Part shown: piece after piece, positions 36,430 to 45,037 of the stretch
Layout: each line of letters begins with the position of its first letter
Numbering within the stretch: position 1 is the first letter of the stretch
NCBI RefSeq assembly: GCF_900105415.1
Contig: NZ_FNSM01000001.1
Coordinates: forward strand, 6,225,501 to 6,289,500
Length of the DNA: 64,000 nt
Direction of reading: 5' to 3'
Source of the DNA: Streptomyces sp. TLI_105
GTDB taxonomy: Bacteria > Actinomycetota > Actinomycetes > Streptomycetales > Streptomycetaceae
Made by a program: the position numbers and the translations under genes
The notes under the pieces: model-generated
Database searches by the model: none
Seen by the model: the letters and a program-made list of their open reading frames with translations, nothing else
What the model was told of the DNA's origin: nothing

Positions 36430-38295
36430 TCAGGGGCGGAAGCGCAGGACCTGCGGGTCGTGGTCGCTGTCCTGGTCGGCGAACTCGGCGTTGATGTGCA
36501 CGCTGTCGTACTCGAAGTGGTGCACGCCCGGGCTGGTCAGGATCTGGTCGAGGACCTGGCTGTTGCCCTGGTAGACGTACGAGTAGCGCTCGCTGACCGG
36601 CAGCGACTTCACGGCCGGGTAGAGCACGCCGCCGTCCGTCAGCGCCTGCGCCGTGCCGGAGAACTCGAAGTCGTTGATGTCGCCGACCACGAGCACGTCG
36701 GCCTGCTTGTCGAGCGCGACGATGTCCTTCACGAAGGCGTTGACGGCCTGCGCCTGGAGCAGCCGCTTCGCGTCGGAGGAACGGTTCGGCGGCTGGTGGT
36801 GCGAGACGATGGACTCGTCGCCGCCCTTCGAGCCGAAGTGGTTGGCGATCACGAAGACCGTACGGCCGCGGAAGACGAACTCGCCCGCGAGCGGCTTGCG
36901 GCTGGCCTCCCAGGCGGCGTTCGCCGGGTCGATGCGGCCGGGGGAGAGGGTCAGCGCGGCGCGGCCCTTGGTGCCCGTGACGGCGGTGGCGGTGGTCGCG
37001 TCGCCGCCCGCGCGGTCCGTGAAGGAGACCCGCTCGGGGTTGAAGAGGAAGACCTGACGGATGTTGCCGCCGGGCTCGCCGCCGTCCTTGCCGTTCTGCG
37101 GGTCGATCGAGCGCCACTCGTACGCCGGGCCGCCGGCCGCCACGATCGCCTCGGTGAACTTCTTCACCGTCACGTCGGCGGCGACCGTGCCGTCGTTCTT
37201 GGCACCGTTGTTGTCCTGGATCTCCTCCAGGGCGACGATGTCGGGCGAGGCGAGGTTCTCGACGACCGCCTTCGCGAGCGCGTCGAACTTCTCCTGCGGG
37301 TCGCTCGGGTCGAGGTTCTCGACGTTGTACGTCGCCACGGCCAGCTCGTTCTTGTGCTGCTTGTCCGTGGTCTCGCGCTCCAGGCCCTCGTCGACGACCG
37401 TGCCGAGGGTGCGGGCGGTCAGCGTGTAGCCGCCGAACTGGTTGAAGTCGAGCGGGCCCTCGGTGGTGCCGGTCAGCCGGTCGCCCACGTTCGCCTTGGG
37501 GAAGGGCTGCTGGGCCAGCGGGGTCAGCGACTGGATCTGGAGCCGGCCGGTGTTCTGGGACTCGTACGAGCCGTAGACCGTGCCGCCGCGCTCGTTGTCG
37601 TTCTCCCAGGGCTTCACCGTCACCCAGAGCTCCGCGTACGGGTCGGTGGCGCCGACCACCCGCGAGGAGTCGATCCGGACGTTGGTGCCCTCCAGGGACT
37701 CGTAGTAGTCCAGGGCGTACGTCTCGGGGTCCAGGGTCAGGCCGTTGATCGAGCCGCCCGCGGCCGGGTCGCCCTCGGGGGCGTACGCGTCGGGGACCGA
37801 CCAGCCCGAGATCGTGACCGGGGCGGGGACCGGGTTGTCCTTCGAGACGACCTTGACGACCGGCTTCGAGATCTGGGTCAGCGACTGGTTGCCGGAGTTC
37901 AGGCCGCCGGGGACGTACTCGGTGACCGTGCCGCTCAGGCTGACCGCGTCGCCGACGGCGACGGTCGGGACGGAGCTCGTGAAGACGAAGATGCCCTCGC
38001 TGGTGGCCGGGTTCGCGTCGGCCTCCGGGTCCTGGATCCAGAATCCACGCGAGCCGTAGGTGCGGACGCCGGTGACGATGCCCGTGACGCCGGTGACCTG
38101 CTTGCCGACGAGGGGAGAGACGCGCGTCGTGCCCTGGATGTCGTGGACGCGGACGCCGGCGGCGGCGCTGTCCGCGGTGGCCTCCGCGGTGGTGATCTCC
38201 GCGGCGGCGCTCGACGGACCCGCGAGCAGACCGGCGGCGAGGGCGGAGGCGACGACGGCGGAGACCGCGGCGAATCTCGGTATGGACGAAGACAT
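36430..38295 (-). CDS. Secreted endonuclease/exonuclease/phosphatase-family nuclease
   Basis: A 621-residue exported protein. Residues 1-32 are a signal peptide (AAVSAVVASALAAGLLAGPSSAAAE). An OB-fold-like N-terminal domain (residues 45-300) precedes the catalytic EEP domain, which shows ATYNVENLDPSDP, IVALEEIQDNNG, VIANHFGSKGGDE, VVGDINDFEFSG and the terminal DSDHDPQVLRF. These are the metal and catalytic residues of DNase I-like enzymes. It resembles ExeM/Xds-type extracellular nucleases used to scavenge DNA phosphate. No PHO box is evident upstream. TTGACA on the minus strand at 38375-38370 is a possible -35. Confidence 0.9.
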   Translation of the reverse strand: MSSSIPRFAAVSAVVASALAAGLLAGPSSAAAEITTAEATADSAAAGVRVHDIQGTTRVSPLVGKQVTGVTGIVTGVRTYGSRGFWIQDPEADANPATSEGIFVFTSSVPTVAVGDAVSLSGTVTEYVPGGLNSGNQSLTQISKPVVKVVSKDNPVPAPVTISGWSVPDAYAPEGDPAAGGSINGLTLDPETYALDYYESLEGTNVRIDSSRVVGATDPYAELWVTVKPWENDNERGGTVYGSYESQNTGRLQIQSLTPLAQQPFPKANVGDRLTGTTEGPLDFNQFGGYTLTARTLGTVVDEGLERETTDKQHKNELAVATYNVENLDPSDPQEKFDALAKAVVENLASPDIVALEEIQDNNGAKNDGTVAADVTVKKFTEAIVAAGGPAYEWRSIDPQNGKDGGEPGGNIRQVFLFNPERVSFTDRAGGDATTATAVTGTKGRAALTLSPGRIDPANAAWEASRKPLAGEFVFRGRTVFVIANHFGSKGGDESIVSHHQPPNRSSDAKRLLQAQAVNAFVKDIVALDKQADVLVVGDINDFEFSGTAQALTDGGVLYPAVKSLPVSERYSYVYQGNSQVLDQILTSPGVHHFEYDSVHINAEFADQDSDHDPQVLRFRP

Positions 38296-38504
38296 CAGAG
38301 GCTCCGAGGGTGCTTGGAGGATCGGCAGATGAATCTACGCGCGTCAATCTCTTGTGAGAGCCCCGCACTTGTCAAGAGTCGACGGGTGTACGAAGGCTGA
38401 CGGATCCGTGAACCGGCGGACGGGGTCCCGGATGCGTCTACCCTGAGGAGTCTCGTTGAGCCCCTTTCGCCTTCACCCACGCACGCGTCGAGGAGACCCC
38501 CCAG

Positions 38505-39950
38505 ATGTCAGTGGAGCACCCCACCCTTCCCCCCGTTCGGCTGCCTGCGGACGCGGAGCTGGCGCGGGACGCCCTGGCCGCCCCCCTCCTCGCCCAGGCG
38601 GTACGGCTCGCCCGCTGGGCCGGGCCCGGGACCCGGGTCGACGCGGGCGGCGAGCTCGTCGACGAACAGCTCCCCGAGGCCGCCGAGGTCCTGGGCCTCG
38701 CCGACGACGAGGACGGCGAGACCTGGGCCGGCGACGCCTGGCGGCTCGCCGTCGACACCGGTCTCGTCGCCGTCGAGGACGGCGAGGACGCCGACCTCCC
38801 CGGCCGGGCCGGCCCCGGTGAGAACCTCGCGCTGGTCACGGGCGGTTCGCCCCAGGACGTCCTCGGACTCTGGCTGGACGGCTTCGACGCCGTCTTCGCC
38901 GACGCCGTCGCGCCCGTCCTCGACGACCTGGACGCGATCCTCGGCGAGGACGGCGAGATCGACGTCGAGGCGCTCGACTGGGACCCCGAGGCCGAGGCCG
39001 AGTTCCTGGAGGGCGTCCTCGGCAACCTCTACCTGCTGACCGTCAGCGAGGGCGGAGCCGGCGAAGGCCCCGTCCCGCTGCCCGCGCTCGCCGCGTCGAT
39101 GGTCGTCCCCGAGGACATGGGCGAGCCCACCGACGACGTCCTGGAGCAGGTCTCGGACGCGATGATGCGGCTCGACGAGCAGTTCCGGCTGCTCGAACCG
39201 ATCGGACTCGTCGAGTACCAGCCCGTCGACGAGGCCCTCATGGCCGAGGAGGGCGAGGAGCCCGCGCCGCCCGTCGACGAGGAGGACGTCACCCGCTACG
39301 GCATGGTCCGGCTCACCCCGCTCGGGCTCTACGGCGTCCGGGCCCGGATGCTGGAGGCCGGCGTGGACGCGCCCGCCGTCGGCGACCTGACGGAGAAGGG
39401 CGCCGACGCGCTCCTCGACGGGATCGCCGGATACCCGGAGGCCGCTGCCCGCGAGGAGACCGCCGCGTGGCTGGCCGGCCGCGACGCGCTCGACGCGGCC
39501 CGCGAGCTGCTGCACGCCGCCCGGGGCGCCGACGCCGCCTCCCCGCTCCGCCGCCTCCACTGCCAGCAGACGCTCTCCCTCGTGGGCGCCGAGGCGGAGC
39601 CCGCCGTCCGGGAGGTCCTGGACGACGCGGAACTCGGCGGCCTCGCCCGGGTCTGGCTCGCCGAGCGCGGCGCCACGGACGTGCCCGCGCCGCCGGAGTC
39701 GATGATCTTCTGGCTGGCGATCGACACGATCGCGGCCCAGCTCTCCTCGGACGGCGACCTCCAGGAACTCCAGGAGCTGATCGAGGGCCTGACCGGCCGC
39801 CACAGCGGCTTCTTCGAGGCGGCCTGGCGGGTGGAGCACCCCGCCACGGCGGAGGTCCTGGAGGCGATGGGCCGCCTCCACCGTGACAAGACGGTGGCGA
39901 AGGACGCCCGCAAGGCCGCCTTCAAGGCCCGCTCCCGCTCGGGCTCCTGA
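38505..39950 (+). CDS. Acidic conserved protein of unknown function
   Basis: A 481-residue soluble protein, strikingly acidic: residues 60-160 and 245-265 are rich in Asp/Glu (LADDEDGETWAGDAW, MAEEGEEPAPPVDEEDVT). The C-terminal part is helical, with repeat-like Leu/Ala helices (AREELLHAARGADAA region; QTLSLVGAEAEPAVREVLDDAEL) suggesting an ARM/HEAT-like fold. A winged-helix-like piece RYGMVRLTPLGLYGVRARM lies near residue 270. I recognise it only as a conserved Streptomyces hypothetical. The ATG follows GAGGAGA. Confidence 0.7.
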   Translation: MSVEHPTLPPVRLPADAELARDALAAPLLAQAVRLARWAGPGTRVDAGGELVDEQLPEAAEVLGLADDEDGETWAGDAWRLAVDTGLVAVEDGEDADLPGRAGPGENLALVTGGSPQDVLGLWLDGFDAVFADAVAPVLDDLDAILGEDGEIDVEALDWDPEAEAEFLEGVLGNLYLLTVSEGGAGEGPVPLPALAASMVVPEDMGEPTDDVLEQVSDAMMRLDEQFRLLEPIGLVEYQPVDEALMAEEGEEPAPPVDEEDVTRYGMVRLTPLGLYGVRARMLEAGVDAPAVGDLTEKGADALLDGIAGYPEAAAREETAAWLAGRDALDAARELLHAARGADAASPLRRLHCQQTLSLVGAEAEPAVREVLDDAELGGLARVWLAERGATDVPAPPESMIFWLAIDTIAAQLSSDGDLQELQELIEGLTGRHSGFFEAAWRVEHPATAEVLEAMGRLHRDKTVAKDARKAAFKARSRSGS

Positions 39951-40020
39951 CCCGGGGCCACGGAAGGGGCACCCCACCGGGGTGCCCCGCGCGGCGGCCC
40001 CCGGAGGGGCGCCCGGTGCT

Positions 40021-40053
40021 GTTCCCGTGGTGTTCAGGCGGTGTTCGCGGGGA
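40021..40053 (+). promoter_or_regulatory. PHO-box-like triple direct repeat
   Basis: GTTC recurs at 40021, 40032 and 40043, exactly 11 bases apart (GTTCCCGTGGT, GTTCAGGCGGT, GTTCGCGGGGA). Direct repeats of 11 bases beginning GTTCA are the form of Streptomyces PhoP binding sites. It stands 52 bases before the gene for a PhoX-like phosphatase, which makes the assignment sensible. Confidence 0.55.
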
Positions 40054-40104
40054 CGCGGGAGGGTGGCCCGCGAGATCCGGCCATCACAGGGAGACTCCAC
40101 CACC

Positions 40105-41529
40105 ATGCCGCTCAACCGCAGAGAGTTCACCAAGCAGTCCGCCGTCGCCGGCGCGGGCCTCGCCCTCACCGGAGCCGTCGGCGCTCTCGCCACCGCCCCC
40201 GAGGCGCTCGCGTCCGACGAGCCGGAGGCGTACGGAGCCGGCCACGGTCACGAGCGGACGCTCGGGTACGGCCCGCTGGTCGCCGACCCCGACGGGATGC
40301 TCGCCCTGCCCGAGGGCTTCTCGTACCGCGTCGTCACCCACAGCGGCGTGACGCGCCTCGAGTCCGGCGAGTTCACGCCCTCCAACCACGACGGCACCGC
40401 CGCCTTCGCCGGCCCGCGCGGCACCACGTACCTCGTCAACAACCACGAGCTCAAGGGCCCCCGCGCCAAGTGGGAGCACCCCGTCCCGCTCGCCGAGGGG
40501 CTCGTCTACGACCCGGCCGCGGCCGGCGGCTGCACGGTCGTCGAGGTGCACCGCGACGGCACCGTCGCCGAGTGGGTCGGCGTCGCCGGCACCTCCACCA
40601 ACTGCGCGGGCGGCCGCACCGCCTGGGGCACCTGGCTGACCGGCGAGGAGACCGAGGACCTGGCCGGCAAGAACGGCATGACCAAGGACCACGGCTACAT
40701 CTTCGAGGTCGACCCGCGCGACCGCCGGGCCAACCTCGACCCGAAGCCGATCAAGGCCTTCGGCCGCTACGCCCACGAGGCCGTCGTCGTCGACCCCAAG
40801 CACGGCCACGCCTACCTGACCGAGGACGCCTCCGGCCCCAACGGGCTGCTCTTCCGCTGGGTCCCGCCGCAGGGCTTCGAGCACGGCCGCGGGAAGCTCC
40901 GCGCGCTCGCCGACGACGCCGGTGTGCTCCAGGCCTTCAAGTGCATCGACTCCTCCGGCCGCTTCGTGGACGACCTGTCCCGCGCCACCCGGATCGGCAC
41001 CGTCTACGGCGTCGACTGGGTCGACGTCCCCGACCGCGACGCCCGCACCACCCCCGTCCGCAAGCAGTTCACGGACGGCCAGGTCACCCGCGCCCGCAAG
41101 CTGGAGGGCATGTGGTGGGCCGACGGCGGCGCCTACGTCGTCTCCTCCTACGCGCGCGAGGAGAGCCCCGGCGCCGCGCACGACGGCCAGGTCTGGTTCT
41201 ACGACCCGAAGCGCCGCACCCTCACCCTCAAGGTGCTGCTCGGCGTGAACGCGGCCCCGGACGAGGACGGCGCCTTCGACGGCCCCGACAACATCACCGT
41301 CTCCCCGTACGGCGGGCTCGTCATCGCCGAGGACGGCGAGGGCGTCCAGCACCTCTTCGGCGCGACCGACTCGGGCCGCACCTACCCCATCGCCCGCAAC
41401 GACCTCAACGACAGCGAGTTCACCGGCGTCGTCTTCTCGCCCGACGGCGAGACGCTGTTCGCCAACATCCAGACGCCGGGCATCATGGTCGCGATCACCG
41501 GCCCCTGGCGCCGTCAGCCCCGCCGCTGA
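40105..41529 (+). CDS. Tat-exported PhoX-like (DUF839) phosphatase
   Basis: A 474-residue protein with a twin-arginine signal NRREFTKQSAVAGAGLALTGA (residues 4-24; Tat motif RREF). The PhoX-family core follows: TPSNHDGTAAF, YLVNNHEL, TNCAGGRTAWGTWLTGEE, KDHGYIFEVDP, FGRYAHEAVVVD, YLTEDASGPNGLLFRW, MWWADGGAYVVSS and GPDNITVSPYGGLVIAEDG. The acidic residues of these motifs bind calcium/iron in characterised PhoX. The role is probably release of phosphate from organic esters outside the cell. GGGAGA precedes the ATG at 40105, and a PHO-box-like repeat lies upstream. Confidence 0.85.
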   Translation: MPLNRREFTKQSAVAGAGLALTGAVGALATAPEALASDEPEAYGAGHGHERTLGYGPLVADPDGMLALPEGFSYRVVTHSGVTRLESGEFTPSNHDGTAAFAGPRGTTYLVNNHELKGPRAKWEHPVPLAEGLVYDPAAAGGCTVVEVHRDGTVAEWVGVAGTSTNCAGGRTAWGTWLTGEETEDLAGKNGMTKDHGYIFEVDPRDRRANLDPKPIKAFGRYAHEAVVVDPKHGHAYLTEDASGPNGLLFRWVPPQGFEHGRGKLRALADDAGVLQAFKCIDSSGRFVDDLSRATRIGTVYGVDWVDVPDRDARTTPVRKQFTDGQVTRARKLEGMWWADGGAYVVSSYAREESPGAAHDGQVWFYDPKRRTLTLKVLLGVNAAPDEDGAFDGPDNITVSPYGGLVIAEDGEGVQHLFGATDSGRTYPIARNDLNDSEFTGVVFSPDGETLFANIQTPGIMVAITGPWRRQPRR

Positions 41530-41553
41530 GGCCGGAACTGATCTCTGGTCAGC

Positions 41554-41588
41554 TCCATGGACTGACATCTAACATGTCAGTCCATGGA
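41554..41588. promoter_or_regulatory. 35-bp palindrome over the promoter and start of the GntR gene
   Basis: TCCATGGACTGACAT (41554-41568), CTAAC, ATGTCAGTCCATGGA (41574-41588): 15 perfect pairs. It covers a TAACAT -10-like element (41570-41575) that ends 8 bases before the ATG at 41584, and the start codon itself. It is best read as an autoregulatory operator of the encoded GntR protein. Confidence 0.65.
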
Positions 41589-42288
41589 CGCACTGCGGCC
41601 CGTGGGCCGGACCCTGCTGCGTGACCGGGCGTACGAGGCGCTGCGCGAGGCCATCGTCCGCGGCGACCTCGCGCCCGGCGCCTCGCTGAAGGACGCCGAT
41701 CTCGCCGAACGGCTCGGGCTCTCGCGCGCACCCGTGCGCGAGGCCCTGGCCCGGCTGGGCGACGAGGGGCTCGTCGAGTCCAAGCCGCAGAGCTACACCC
41801 GGGTCACCCGGCCGGTCAGCCGGGTCGTCCGGGACGCCGCCTCGGTGGTGCGGGTGATGCACGAGCTCACCGCCAGGACCGGGGTGCCGCTGCTCGGCCC
41901 CGAGGGCATCCGGACCATGCGCGAGGCCAACGAGCGCTTCGCGGCGGCCGTCCGCGCCTCCGACGTGGAGGCCGCCCTGGATGCCGACGACGAGCTCCAC
42001 CAGGTCCTCGTCATCGCCAGCGGCAACCACGCCGCCGCCGCCACGATCGCGCGGTACACCCCCCTGATCCGCCGCGTCGAGCGGCGCCTCTTCGGCGACG
42101 CCGGGAGCTGCGGATCGGCCGAACTGCACGCCCGGCTCATCGAGGCGTGCGCGGCGGGGGACGCGGAGGAGGCGGTGCGGGTCACCACGGAGATCTGGGC
42201 CGCGCTCGAACAGCTCGCGGACGACGCCATCGAGGTGGCCGAGGTGACCGGCATCCCCGCGCCCCCGCCCGCCGGCGCGCCGGCCTGA
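41584..42288 (+). CDS. GntR-family (FCD) regulator, probably of acdS
   Basis: A 234-residue FadR-subfamily regulator. The winged helix spans about residues 12-72 ([37 protein letters not shown]). The helical FCD ligand domain follows, with metal/ligand candidates in [15 protein letters not shown] and [14 protein letters not shown]. No Shine-Dalgarno; the TAACAT 8 bases upstream suggests a leaderless mRNA. It is followed 89 bases later by the ACC deaminase gene and probably controls both through the palindrome at its start. Confidence 0.88.
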   Translation: MDALRPVGRTLLRDRAYEALREAIVRGDLAPGASLKDADLAERLGLSRAPVREALARLGDEGLVESKPQSYTRVTRPVSRVVRDAASVVRVMHELTARTGVPLLGPEGIRTMREANERFAAAVRASDVEAALDADDELHQVLVIASGNHAAAATIARYTPLIRRVERRLFGDAGSCGSAELHARLIEACAAGDAEEAVRVTTEIWAALEQLADDAIEVAEVTGIPAPPPAGAPA

Positions 42289-42377
42289 GGATCGTCAGAC
42301 AGCTAGAGGAGCCCGCCGCCCGTTCCGCAGCGCGTCCAGGACCGTCGACCCGTCGCCGTCACCCACCGGGAGCCGCT

Positions 42378-43394
42378 TTGCCGATCACCGACTTCGACCG
42401 CTACCCGCTCCTCTTCGGGCCCTCCCCGGTCCACCCCCTCGAACGGCTGACGCACCACCTCGGCGGCGCCGCCCTCTGGGCCAAGCGCGAGGACTGCAAC
42501 TCCGGCGTGGCGTACGGCGGGAACAAGACCCGCAAGCTGGAGTACCTGGTCGCCGACGCGCTCGCCCAGGGCTGCGACACCCTCGTCTCCATCGGCGGGG
42601 TCCAGTCCAACCACACCCGTCAGGTCGCCGCCGTCGCCGCCCGCGCCGGCCTCAAGTGCGTCCTCGTCCAGGAGAGCTGGGTCGACTGGCCCGACTCCGT
42701 CTACGACAAGGTCGGGAACATCCTCGTCAGCCGTCTCGCGGGCGCGGACGTGCGCCTGGTGAAGGCCGGTTTCGGCATCGGCTTCAAGGAGAGCTGGGAG
42801 CAGGCCCTGCGCGAGGTCGAGGAGGGCGGCGGGAAGCCGTACGCGATCCCGGCGGGCGCCTCCGACCACCGCCTCGGTGGTCTCGGCTTCGCGAACTGGG
42901 CCTACGAGGTGGCCGAGCAGGAGCGCGAGCTCGGCGTCTTCTTCGACACGGTCGTCGTCTGCTCGGTGACCGGCTCCACCCAGGCCGGCATGGTCGCGGG
43001 CTTCGCCGCGCTCGCCGAGGAGGGCGGCCCGGCCCGGCGGATCATCGGGATCGACGCCTCCGCGAAGCCCGTCCCGACACACGAGCAGATCACCCGGATC
43101 GCCCGGAGCACCGCCGCCCTCATCGGCGTCGAGCGCGAGGTGACGGCGGCCGACGTCGAGCTGGACGAGCGCTACCACGCCGGGGTGTACGGCATCCCGG
43201 ACGAGGCCACCCTCGACGCGATGCGGCTCGCCGCCCGCACCGAGGGCATGATCACCGACCCCGTCTACGAGGGGAAGTCGATGGCGGGTCTGGTCGATCT
43301 GGTGGACCGGGGAGAGATCGGCCGGGACTCGACCGTGCTCTACGCCCACCTCGGCGGCCAGCCCGCCCTCAACGCCTACAGCGCGCTGTTCTAG
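42378..43394 (+). CDS. acdS: 1-aminocyclopropane-1-carboxylate deaminase
   Basis: PLP enzyme splitting ACC, the plant ethylene precursor, into ammonia and 2-oxobutyrate. The 338-residue length equals that of characterised AcdS. The PLP lysine is Lys50 in [12 protein letters not shown], the ring-opening region is [18 protein letters not shown], and the diagnostic Tyr-Glu pair ([12 protein letters not shown]) and Leu ([14 protein letters not shown]) distinguish it from D-cysteine desulphydrase, which has Ser and Thr there. It starts with TTG at 42378 after GGAG. The trait is typical of plant-associated streptomycetes. Confidence 0.92.
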   Translation: MPITDFDRYPLLFGPSPVHPLERLTHHLGGAALWAKREDCNSGVAYGGNKTRKLEYLVADALAQGCDTLVSIGGVQSNHTRQVAAVAARAGLKCVLVQESWVDWPDSVYDKVGNILVSRLAGADVRLVKAGFGIGFKESWEQALREVEEGGGKPYAIPAGASDHRLGGLGFANWAYEVAEQERELGVFFDTVVVCSVTGSTQAGMVAGFAALAEEGGPARRIIGIDASAKPVPTHEQITRIARSTAALIGVEREVTAADVELDERYHAGVYGIPDEATLDAMRLAARTEGMITDPVYEGKSMAGLVDLVDRGEIGRDSTVLYAHLGGQPALNAYSALF

Positions 43395-43401
43395 GGGGCC
43401 C

Positions 43402-43447
43402 TGTCGATCAGGCGTCGCGCGCCCGGCCTGATCGACACGAGGCTCCC
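43402..43447. terminator. Bidirectional terminator between acdS and the TerD gene
   Basis: TGTCGATCAGGC (43402-43413) and GCCTGATCGACA (43436-43447) form 12 perfect pairs between convergent genes. Confidence 0.8.
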
Positions 43448-43464
43448 AGGGGCGTCCCGGCCGC

Positions 43465-44706
43465 TCAGAGCGCCTGGGCGGCCGGCTTCACCATGCCCCG
43501 GACGGTCCGCGACTTCACGAACTCGCCCATCGCCGTCATCTCCCACTCGCCGGAGAACTGCTTGATCAGCTTGGCCATCATCACGCCGGTCTGCGGCTCG
43601 GCGGTGGTCAGGTCGAAGCGGACCAGCTCCTCGCCCGTCGTCCCGTCGATGAGCCGGCAGTAGGCCTTGGCGACCTCGGTGAACTTCTGGCCCGAGAAGG
43701 AGTTGACCGTGAAGACCAGGCCGGTGGCGTCGGCCGGGAGGCGGCCGAGGTCGACGGTGATCACCTCGTCGTCGCCCGCGCCCTCGCCGGTGAGGTTGTC
43801 GCCGGAGTGCTTGACCGAGCCGCCCAGGATGGTCAGCTTGCCGAAGTAGCAGCTGTCCAGGTGGTTGCGCTGCGGGCCGTACGCGATGACGGAGGCGTCC
43901 AGGTCGATGTCCTTGCCCCGGTAGGCGGGCTCCCAGCCGAGGCCCATCTTGACCTGGGAGAGCAGCGGGCGGCCGCCCTTGACCAGGGACACCGTCTGGT
44001 TCTTCTGGAGGTTGACCCGGCCCTTGTCGAGGTTGATCTTGCCGGTGGAGACGGGGGCGGCGGCCGGGGGAGCGGCCGGGGCCGGCGGGACCGGGGCCGC
44101 GACGCGCGGGTCCACCGGCGCGGCGGGCGGCACCGGCGGGGCCACGGGGGCCGGGGCGACGGGGGTCGGGGCGACGGGCGTGGGGGCCGGGGCGGCGGCG
44201 GGCTCGTCGTCCACCGAGACGCCGAAGTCGGTCGCGATGCCGGCCAGCCCGTTCGCGTACCCCTGGCCCACCGCGCGGGCCTTCCAGGCGCCGTTGCGCA
44301 GATAGATCTCGACGACCACCAGCGCCGTCTCCGTGGCCAGCTGCGGCGGCGTGAACGTGGCGATCACGGCGCCGTCGTCCGCGTTGCGGAGGGTGGCCGT
44401 GGGCTCGATGCCCTGGAAGGTCTGGCCGGCGGCGTCCGGGCTCGCCGTGACGACGATCCTCTCGATGCCGGCCGGGAGGGCGCCGGTGTCCACCAGGATC
44501 GCGTCGGGCGCGGCCCCGCCGCCGGAGCGGTAGGTGACACCGGGCCCGGTCGGCTGGTTGTAGAAGATGAAGTCGTCGTCCGAGCGCACCTTGCCGTTGG
44601 CGCCGAGCAGCAGGCCCGAGACGTCGAGCCGCACGGGGGCGGCCACGTCCACCGCCACGCGCGCGGCGGTGAGAGGAATGTTCGAGCCGGGGGTCATAGC
44701 GGTCAT
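43465..44706 (-). CDS. Double TerD-domain (tellurium-resistance-type) protein
   Basis: A 413-residue protein with two TerD domains joined by a proline/alanine/valine-rich linker (about residues 165-225). The N-terminal domain lacks part of the calcium-binding acidic residues. The C-terminal domain has the full set (GKDIDLDASVIAYG, GAGDDEVITVDLGRLP, FDLTTAEPQTGVMMAKL). TerD proteins bind Ca2+ and belong to stress and phage-defence-linked ter systems. No other ter gene is adjacent. ATG at 44706 or 44697 (MTPGSNIPL) could be the start. Confidence 0.88.
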   Translation of the reverse strand: MTAMTPGSNIPLTAARVAVDVAAPVRLDVSGLLLGANGKVRSDDDFIFYNQPTGPGVTYRSGGGAAPDAILVDTGALPAGIERIVVTASPDAAGQTFQGIEPTATLRNADDGAVIATFTPPQLATETALVVVEIYLRNGAWKARAVGQGYANGLAGIATDFGVSVDDEPAAAPAPTPVAPTPVAPAPVAPPVPPAAPVDPRVAAPVPPAPAAPPAAAPVSTGKINLDKGRVNLQKNQTVSLVKGGRPLLSQVKMGLGWEPAYRGKDIDLDASVIAYGPQRNHLDSCYFGKLTILGGSVKHSGDNLTGEGAGDDEVITVDLGRLPADATGLVFTVNSFSGQKFTEVAKAYCRLIDGTTGEELVRFDLTTAEPQTGVMMAKLIKQFSGEWEMTAMGEFVKSRTVRGMVKPAAQAL

Positions 44707-44742
44707 GCCAGGGGTAACGATCCGGCCCCCTTTGCCGTTCCC

Positions 44743-44982
44743 TTACCGACGGCCGGTTCGGCCACCCTGGTTACGCGGGTGGTCCCTGGCCTGCCGCTCG
44801 TTGCCGAAGCGGTACGAGCCCGTCCAGCGGGCCATCACCAGCTGGGGGTCGCCCGTCTCCACCTCCGCGAGGAACTTCTCGGCGCGCCCGCCGCGCAGCA
44901 CGCCGGCGGCGCGTCCCTGGTGGGTGAGGGCGACGGAGCCGTCGCGGCGCCGCTCGTAGGCGAATCCATGGGGTCGTGGCAT
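44743..44982 (-). CDS. Small conserved Streptomyces protein
   Basis: A 79-residue basic protein with the pattern MPRPHGFAYERRRDGSV, ALTHQGRAAGVLRG and a Lys/Arg/Asn-rich tail (FGNERQARDHPRNQ). Several copies of this type occur in streptomycetes; function unknown. ATG at 44982 was preferred (AGGA about ten bases upstream). ATG at 44991 or 45018 would lengthen it slightly. Confidence 0.65.
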   Translation of the reverse strand: MPRPHGFAYERRRDGSVALTHQGRAAGVLRGGRAEKFLAEVETGDPQLVMARWTGSYRFGNERQARDHPRNQGGRTGRR

Positions 44983-45037
44983 GCCGGGCATCCTGCCGTT
45001 CCCGGTCAGATCCGTCATATGAATATTCTTTCGGTCC

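Noticed and set aside
42378..43394. D-cysteine desulphydrase instead of ACC deaminase
   Set aside because: The discriminating Glu after the active-site Tyr and the Leu near the C-terminus are those of AcdS.
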